This document shows positions 56,702 to 64,000 of a DNA stretch of 64,000 bases, one piece after another. This DNA is from Prinsepia uniflora (Eukaryota; Streptophyta; Magnoliopsida; Rosales; Rosaceae). The stretch is taken from NCBI GenBank assembly GCA_032719365.1, contig CM064871.1, positions 70,722,383 through 70,786,382 of the forward strand. The letters are read 5' to 3'. Position 1 is the first letter of the stretch, and the number at the start of each line of letters is the position of its first letter. Position numbers and translations under genes: made by a program. The notes below the pieces were generated by a model. That model did no database searches. It saw only the letters and a list, made by a program, of their open reading frames with translations, and was not told the DNA's origin.

Positions 56702-57517
56702 GACTCAATATGATTGCGTCATGTATTGGCCATGGAGCCATGGAGGAGCATATAATAAAAAAAAATATATAAATGGTTTAATTATTTGTGGCCCAAAAGA
56801 TTAGTCACTGAATAAAATATCATCCACGAGCTAGGCTGCTAGGTTGTCGGCCCTGCATGTACGACGTTGGGCGGCTCAAGGATGTTAACAACGGTAACAT
56901 CACGCTTGCTTTTTTAAATATATACATTTTTTTAATTTAAGGTATTTTTAACCCCCAAAAAATAGTACATATATATTGGTTTTTCTTTTATTTTATCGAT
57001 CTTGATAAGTCCAACTCCTTAAATCGGATTGGAAAACATAAATTTTTTCATGTCTAGCTAGCTAATAATTTATCTAGATGACATCCTTTAGGTTTGACAA
57101 ATTTTAGAAGTCACTTAGCTTTTCTTTTTTACTTCATTAATTATATTTTAACTCTGTCGAATGTATATGTGTCTAAATATATATAGTCATGAATCAAGGA
57201 ATAAAAAAAAAATGTACTAAATTTTAATGTAATTTTTTTTAATCAAATGTCGACTGTTCTGGTAAATTTCATTATTAAAAAAAATAAACTAATTAAAAAT
57301 ACGTACATTGTGCAATACAAAACACTTAGATTACAACGAGCTCATTTATACATTGATAAGATATCATATGATCATCAAAAAAATTTCTTCCCTCGTGTTT
57401 AAGTGTAAAACAAATTAATAAGTTGGACTATATGAACTAATATTACATAAAAAAAAATTTGGATTATTAATTTCGGGTGTGTTAGAGCACACCCCAGCCT
57501 TTATTGTGACTAGTGCT

Positions 57518-57518
<1 letters not shown>

Positions 57519-57550
<32 letters not shown>
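57519..57550. repeat. (TA)n microsatellite
   Basis: About 16 TA units. Confidence 0.95.
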
Positions 57551-57552
<2 letters not shown>

Positions 57553-57845
57553 AACAACGGTGCATATCAAATTATATAAAACAATTCAACGGTAGGTTAA
57601 GAATCCGTAAACTACAAGCCGTACGTTGAAGAAATTATTGTTACCAAAATAATTAAGGAGCGGGCCGGGACTAAGAACGAAGCAATGAAATGTTCGCTTC
57701 TGAATTTATTTATTTATTTCTTTGAATTTATTTATTTCTTTGATTATTACTACGTATGATATTCATCAGAATTGAATGGTACTCATTGATTTATGTTTCC
57801 TGTATTTTGTGAATCTTACAAATCATAATCCGTAGTATTAATTAG

Positions 57846-57937
57846 TACACCCTTATCTTATAGCCTCCCTCCGTATGGCACACGCTTATCTTATGGCCTC
57901 AGTTTGGCACACCCTTATCTTATAGCCTCAGTTAGGC
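57846..57937 (+). repeat. Three ~30-bp tandem units
   Basis: Variants of CACACCCTTATCTTATAGCC at about 57846, 57879 and 57908, followed by TCAGTTNGG. Confidence 0.85.
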
Positions 57938-58464
57938 ATTCGCAGCACCAAAAGGAACAAGAATTCAGCGTAAGAAGACATGAAGCAAAAATCCCAATCA
58001 AACAACAACTCAAAAATCACCAAAATCGTAAAAGCTGAGTATGAGGCTCTGAACAACTTTACTTGGATTCGATTGTCGATATATCGCGATAATCGGTGAA
58101 TATTATTTATTTCATTGTTCTTTATTTAGAATTGAAATATTAAATCGGTAAATTATCACTCCCATCTTTTTCATCAATGTTTTCTTCGATCGATTATGCT
58201 GTGCGTCAAATCATGATGATGACCTGGATCTGTATGATTTAGGGTTTGTATTCATTAACTTCCAAAGCTCGCTAAACGGCAAAATCAATTACACTGCGTA
58301 TGCAATGCATGTAGCACGAGAGCATTGCGATACACGTGGAAATTGATTCGAATATTAATTTCTACGAATTAAGTCCACGACAGCAATGTATCAGACACAA
58401 ATTGTTGCTTTCCGCGTGTCCAACCTGGGCCATATGTGTTATAAACACAAAGTTTAGGGATTAA

Positions 58465-59150
58465 ATAGTATGCTGGATTGGGCAAGCCCGGCCCAAATTT
58501 TTTAGGCTTGAGTCGGGTCGAGCTGTGCTTGTTAAATAATTTTTAAATTTGCAGGCCGAACCGGGCGGATTTAATGACATAAAAAAGAGCCCACAGGCTT
58601 TTATCGGGCCGGGTTTATATCAGGTTTTTCAGGTCGGGCCTATTAAGCCTACTTGAATCTGGCTTACGTGGGCTTTTACAATAAACTATATCTCAAATTT
58701 TAAAGTTACAAAAAAATATTAATAATGAAAAAAAATACTCAAGGGTGCAAAAACGTGGCCTCGTTAAAATAAAATACTTAAGGGTGCAAAAACGTTGGGT
58801 CTATTAAGTAGGTGGAGAAGTGGTTAGGGTTTGTATTGAGTATTGGGTTTTTAAAAATAAATTAGGTGGACTTGGGGCTGAGATTTGGGTTTGGGTTGAA
58901 ATATTAGTATTAAGAATGAGTTGAGTATTAATTTTTAAATAATAAGTATTTTATATTTTCGGGCTTATGGGCCGGGTTTATTACGGGCGGGTCGGGCTGG
59001 GGTTACCGGGCTTTATCGGGCTCGGGCCTATCGAGTTTGAACACCATAAGCCCAAGCCCAGCCCGCTAACTCTCGGGCCGGGCTTTTGTCCATCGGGCTT
59101 ATCGGGCCCCCATAAGCCCATGGACTTTTGGGCCAAATGGTGAGAGCTAG
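58465..59150. mobile_element. MITE candidate rich in GGGCC/GGCCC
   Basis: GC-rich ends made of GGGCAAGCCCGGCCCAAAT and, in inverse sense, ATCGGGCCCCCATAAGCCC...TTTTGGGCCAAAT surround an AT-rich centre. The composition resembles hAT-derived MITEs of eudicots. Exact inverted repeats and a target duplication could not be fixed. Confidence 0.4.
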
Positions 59151-59597
59151 TTTGAACCGTGCCAGGGTATTATAAAACTTAAGGGAAAGCTATTATTATA
59201 ATTTTAAATTTTACATTAATATTATTTATAGTAACTAAATTTCATTATTAGTAGTAGATATCTCTAAATTATACCTAAATATATAATAATTGTCACTCCA
59301 TTAGAATTGTTAACTTTTTCTATTAAGAATATGAGTACGATGATATTTTTAAGTATATTTATACAATTCCCTCTAAATGCAAACCCAAATTGTCAACTTT
59401 CAAACCCATGGATATTTTGGAATTTTCAAGACCATGAATTTAATAATTGATTAAAATTGTGATTAATGACCAGGGAACAGTCTTAGCATATTTTCATGTG
59501 AGGCTTGCTTTCATTAGGATGGAACTGTAAGAAGGATGCATGCAAGATTATACTGACAGGACCTGTCCCTAATTTTCTTGAAAATTGAACTGATCCT

Positions 59598-59803
59598 TGT
59601 CACGACCCGTCCAATCTAGCACAATATTGTCCGCTTCGGGTCCGGCCCTCACGGTCTTGTTTTCGGGAGCTCACGTGCAACTTCCCAGTAAGTCACCCAT
59701 CATGGGAATGCACTAGTCTCAACTCGCTTAACTTTAGAGTTCCCAAGAAATTCAAAACCAGTGAGCTCCCAAAAGGCCTTGTTTAGATAGATACGTGCTC
59801 ACA
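59598..59803. mobile_element. Cassandra-like LTR fragment carrying 5S rRNA sequence
   Basis: Starts TGTCACGACCCGTCC. Its minus strand from about 59751 to 59671 reads like plant 5S rRNA: GTTAAGCG (box A of the internal promoter), a diverged middle, then GATGGGTGAC (box C) and CTGGGAAGT. Terminal-repeat elements of the Cassandra type are known for 5S rRNA in their LTRs. The fragment is cut at 59803 by a reversed large LTR. The 5S part is diverged and lacks the outer regions of a 5S gene, so it is not annotated as rRNA. Confidence 0.68.
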
Positions 59804-60277
59804 TGACACAACCCATCTCAATCCCCCCGGGATTACCATGGAATGTGTCATGCTCCCGTCTGACAAGAGGTGTCAGACAAGGGATAACCTGTTACCACTG
59901 CCCAACCGGGCTTCCAGAGTGCGTAAGGATCGATGGAGGAGGTGTGCGATGTCCCAGTCACTGCTGCAGTCGCACCCGGAATCAACCTGAAGGGCATTAA
60001 AAACAAAAGCTGTGAGTGGACGAAAATAAACAAGTCTGTTTAAAACATTTATAAGACATTTATGCCCCTTAGTAAAATCATATGCATGCGCCATCATTTA
60101 GAATCATATATCATATAATATGAACCATAAAGCATGTAATAAAGCCATAAGTATAATTTTAACCACTGCACTATACACTCCAATCCGACATCCCTGATGT
60201 CTGACGTCCCTGACGTCTAATAAGGTCACAATCACAAGGCTACGCGTGCCACTCGGGTCTCAATTTTCGAGTTCAAT
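59804..60277 (-). mobile_element. Truncated large LTR, minus strand
   Basis: Starts TGACACAACCCATCTC at 59804 (reversed tail) and contains GTGTCATGCTCCCGTCTGACA, AGGTGTCAGACAAGGGATAA and the GAGTGGACGAAAAT block. This places it with the solo LTR at 30710-33893. It is interrupted at 60278 by a plus-strand LTR. Confidence 0.75.
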
Positions 60278-62949
60278 TGTAACGACCCATCCCGGAATTC
60301 GGGATTAGGTTAGTAACTAATCATGATTAATGAGGGTTAATCGGTGGTTAGTTGGGTGGAATCGGACGAACGTGGCAAAATGACCGTTTTACCCCTAGTC
60401 ATGGGTGAAACGTTGACTTTTTATTCGGGCGGTCAAATGGACCTTGCCCGATGACCGTGACGTAGTTTGGGTCGTCACGAGTTCATAGACGGGTGGCACG
60501 TTCGATTCCGATGTTCGTGGTGAAAGTTATGACGTTCGGAAGTCCAGGGGGATTTCCGTAATTTGGACGAAATAAGGGAAAATGTTGACTTTTTGATCGG
60601 GGGGTCCGATGGCCGAGGGCCAAGGACTGTTAGGAAGGTCTCGATGCCCCGAGTACAACGACAGGCGGCACGCGTGGAACGGACATCGGGTGACCAAGTT
60701 ACGGGTCACGGAAGGTGAGGGGCATTTTGGTAATTATTGCCCTGAGGGCATTTTGGTTATTCTGCACGACGGTTACTGTTCAAACAACCGTGAAAACAGA
60801 GCCTGCACGCCGTGATGGGTGGTGCTCTGATCGGGCTATTGTTTAAACGGCTTAGTGGACTGAACATGTAATTGTTTATGTGCTTTGAGGTATTGGACGG
60901 CATGGTGGCATGGGCTGAAACAAACCAGTGCACGGGAGAGTTTTAAATTTGGCTATGGTCTCTGTGTTGCGGGAAACAAATTCCAGGGAGTTCAGAGTGT
61001 CACCCACGAGTTGTCGTCCATTCTGATCGATTACTTGAGTGTCTGGTGAGCTGGGGAGCCATTCTGTTGATTGTGAGAGTGTAGAGCTGGAGAGAAACCG
61101 TGGAGAAAACCATTTCGGGTTTTTTGGGGGGAAATCCAGAGTTTGATTTCTACGGGTTATGGGACCAATCTGGACACTGAGGGAGTTCTCTGGGGGTGAC
61201 TGGAACACAACTGTGCAAGGATTGAAGAGGTTTGATCAAGGTTGCTCAGGGACACAAGCTTCAGTTTCAGAGGAAAACAATTTTGGAGGAAAATTCGATT
61301 TCTCAACTAGGAGTCGAGTTGAAGGAAACTGAGGATCGAATTAATCCTCTGGGATCATTTGGAAACCAACCGCATCAATTTCGGGGAAAATCCATCCCAG
61401 ACAAGCCATGAATGGAGGCCCCTGGTTTCAGAGATTTTCGAGCTTGAGGTCGACAACCTCCAGGTAATTTTCCCTCAAATTAACGGTGCTAAAGTGTTCG
61501 TTTAGGTCTCTGGAAACTACTGTCTAAGTTAATTTTGGAATGGGGTCGAGTTGGGTGAGTTTCGTACTTCGACCTGTTTGGATGTTCGAGTTCGAGTTCG
61601 AGTTAATCGATTTGGGGCTGTGTCGACTTGAATGATGGACACAGACCTTTAATTAAGTATGTTGCGAGTCCATTTGATTGATCGATTGAAGAAATTAGTT
61701 AGTTTATCGCAGGGATTGAATCGGGTTCTGACGCGGGTCAAGTGGCCTGTTTATCAGGCGGCCGGGTGAAGAAGACGACTGTAGCCCACTGTAGCAGGCG
61801 CGTGAGTCTCACGCGCAGCCGCTTGCGGCGGCGCGTGAGGGCGCGTGAGACGGTTTTTCAAGGTGAGTTCAAAATGACTTTTGTCCTACACATTGTAAGG
61901 AATATTTTAACGTTGGTATCGAATTTATCGGACACCGTTTCGATGTTATTCCGAGGGTCCGAAGATGTATGTTACGTTTGTAATTAACGATTAATTCCCG
62001 GAAAATTATGGGAAATTAGTATGTTGTTATCTAAGCCCTTAGTGACACTAAAGTATGTTATCGGACAGGATTCGAAATTTCTGGAAAATATTGGAAATCA
62101 CGGGCATGCGTGCGGCGCGAAACCGAGCCTTATGAATGGTGTGTGAGTGGACGTTGCTTTCAAAATTTAATGCATGCATAAATTATTTCTATGATTTTAT
62201 GATTATAATTATAAGTTGTGATTGATTTTGATTTCCGTATTTATACGTATTCGATTCCCGTATTTATACGTATTTTTACTATACATGTGAAATTACACGT
62301 ATTTCGAGACTATGGTCACTTGTGTGCTTAATGTTGGTTTAATGAAAGAAGTTATATGAAATGGGTGTAAAATGATTTAAGAAGGTTGTTTATGATTTGC
62401 GAGTGTGACTTACGATTTTGACACGTTTTTCGAGAACGTTCCGGATTTGCACGTTTTACGAGATTTCGAGTTATTGTGATTTGATCACTGTTGATTTTTG
62501 AATCGGGGAATTAAAATGAGACTTGTGATTTTGAGGATTTTAAATGTGGGTTTTGAGTATGTTTTGCTTGGATCGTGATTTTGGTAATTATGGTTGTGGG
62601 TTTAATGTGTTGAAATTGAGATTTGACAAAAAAGTGATTTCTAAGAATTAAAAAGGGGAATTGAAAAAGGTGATTTCGGGCTTGATGCTCGGGGCACAAA
62701 AGTAACTTTGATTTACGAGATTTCAGTTTTCGGAAATAATAAAGTGGATTCTTGGTTTGGGTTCGGGATGATGTTTCCGGATGCCGGCTTACGGAATTAT
62801 TATTGCGAATTCGAATTCGGGAATGAAAAAGGATTTAATAAAGTGATTTGCTATGTTTGTGCATGCCCCGTGTTTAATGATGATTTGAACATGTTTGGTG
62901 AAGTAAGGTTTGGGAATTTGAATGTGGAAACTCGGACCATGGGTCCTGT
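60278..62949 (+). mobile_element. Large LTR, plus strand, interrupted at its 3' side
   Basis: Starts TGTAACGACCCATCCCGG at 60278 and carries both head modules (about 60380-60740), GAGTCTCACGCGCAGCCGC (about 61805) and the TTCGAGTTCGAGTTCGAG microrepeat near 61585. At 62949 it is broken by another LTR in the opposite sense; its remaining ~0.5 kb would lie beyond the window. Comparison with the LTR at 46.7-49.8 kb shows the break falls inside the LTR, not at its end. Confidence 0.82.
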
Positions 62950-64000
62950 TGACAGGACCCGTCCCAATCCCACTGGGACCACCCGGGGACGTGACCCGCT
63001 CCCGTCTGACAATGACTCTAAACATACCAAAGTTACCCTTAAACAAAAACCAAAGACTCACATAGATAGATAACGTACAAACACAGTGTTTAAAGTGATA
63101 CTGTCAGACAAGGGAAAGTAAAATACAACATGTGAGCACACTAGTCAGAGTACATTTATTCGGTGCTCAACCTACCCACAAGTGGGTGTACAGGTGCACA
63201 GCTAGGCAAACTAAACCTCTGCCTCCTCCTCCGGGTCCTCCTCCTCTATTTCCGTGTCAGGGTCTGGAGGGGTCAGTAAAACAAGGGTGAGTGGGCCAAA
63301 AATAACAGTTTAGAAATCAATTTAATAATAAAATAATCATAAGGTTTTAACCCTCCGTTTTCCAAATCTTGCATGCAGTGAAAACATAATATTATAATGA
63401 AATCATAACAAATGAACCACAATAATAATCGTAAGGTGAAACTAACATATCAGTGCACTGTAAAACCCAACCCAAATGATGTCACGGTTCTAAGGCTACG
63501 CGTTGCCACTCAGGGTCTCACACCCGAGACTCTCTAGGTACATCAGCTCCCGGTATCCCGGTCACTGCCCGAGGTATATGAATATGCCTTCCTGAGAGTA
63601 AGCAGCCCAACGGGGGTCAACTCCACTCAGTCAGAGCCCCGTGACTACTCCAGGGTCCACCCAGGCCAACGACCCTCCCTGGAGGAGACAATATACACAG
63701 GTAGGAAAGTACAGTACAATAACAGTATAGTTTACCCCATGTCCCCCGGACATCCCAAACAAAATCCACATATAATCCAGACGGGTCTCATGCCCAAAAC
63801 ATTGTAATAACAGATATAAACAGTTCATAAGACTCATCAGCGGAATAGTAAAACAGTTTATGCATGCAAGCCTTTTATAAATCAAACAGCCCACTCACAC
63901 TCGGTCCTTGCTGCTCAACGATCTCTATAAACCTGTATTATTATTCCTGAGGGTTACTTAAGGACCCTATAATATCAATACCAAGACCCTAGAACAGATC
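62950..64000 (-). mobile_element. Large LTR, minus strand, continuing past the window
   Basis: Starts TGACAGGACCCGTCCC at 62950, followed by GACCCGCTCCCGTCTGACA. It shares CTCCGGGTCCTCCTCCTC (about 63228), the CCCTCCGTTTTCC box and CCGTGACTACTCCAGGGTCCACCCAGGCC with the LTRs at 1-2.7 kb and 30.7 kb. It was inserted into the plus-strand LTR; the sequence before it (CCTGT) would be its target duplication. Confidence 0.82.

Larger units (their letters stand above)
56702..59597. other. Long AT-rich intergenic region
   Basis: No gene with convincing coding sequence. It holds the repeats listed separately: a (TA)n run, a short tandem repeat and a GGGCC-rich MITE candidate. Near 59552 the fragment TGACAGGACCTGTCCC looks like the end of a reversed large LTR, but nothing longer matches. 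Confidence 0.5.

Noticed and set aside
57840..57940. CRISPR-like short repeats
   Set aside because: Only three adjoining degenerate units with no spacers, in plant DNA; a simple tandem repeat.
59671..59751. 5S rRNA gene
   Set aside because: Only the central promoter part matches and is diverged; the LTR-like start argues for a Cassandra-type element.
62708..63073. 121-codon plus-strand frame
   Set aside because: Spans the junction of two oppositely oriented LTRs, so it is an accident of nesting.

Overview
This is plant nuclear DNA, almost certainly from a eudicot. The genes have spliced, AT-rich introns. They include importin-9, DUF1262, F-box and RING-H2 families. The rest is dominated by plant transposons: Ty3/gypsy chromovirus, Ty1/copia, CACTA, Cassandra-like, hAT MITE and a Helitron candidate. 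I cannot name the species from the sequence alone.

Layout. 1-3.4 kb: the 3' part of a large gypsy-type LTR abutting the end of a copia element. 4.4-6.5 kb: a DUF1262 first-exon relic facing a complete two-exon DUF1262 gene. 7.3-15.4 kb: truncated large LTRs, a gypsy integrase with two nonsense codons next to its 2.7-kb 3' LTR, and a copia remnant. 16.1-26.6 kb: a complete 33-exon importin-9 gene (1,029 codons), with one intron of U12 AT-AC type. 26.9-28.1 kb: a disabled F-box gene, tail to tail with it. 28.6-37.2 kb: an AT-rich array of degenerate ~430-540 bp units split by two solo LTRs. 39.1-39.5 kb: a Helitron candidate. 39.7-55.6 kb: a degenerate CACTA transposon (possibly two fused copies) that has received an LTR-in-LTR pair, another large LTR, a gag-only LTR retrotransposon and a hAT-type MITE. 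56.1-56.6 kb: an intronless RING-H2 gene. 56.7-64 kb: AT-rich intergenic DNA, then a 5S-rRNA-bearing Cassandra-like LTR piece and three large LTRs in a nest.

Only three genes look intact: DUF1262, importin-9 and RING-H2. They are not visibly linked in function; the window is small islands of host genes in a sea of decayed repeats. The large LTRs share heads resembling TGTAACGACCCGTCCC and tails resembling GTCAGACGGGAGCAGG...GGGTCCTGTCA. They occur mostly as solo or truncated LTRs. The gag-only element carries a 332-bp LTR that looks like a cut-down version of the same family. No new biochemical system was found. The most notable items are the AT-AC intron, the gag-only element and the dated order of nested insertions.
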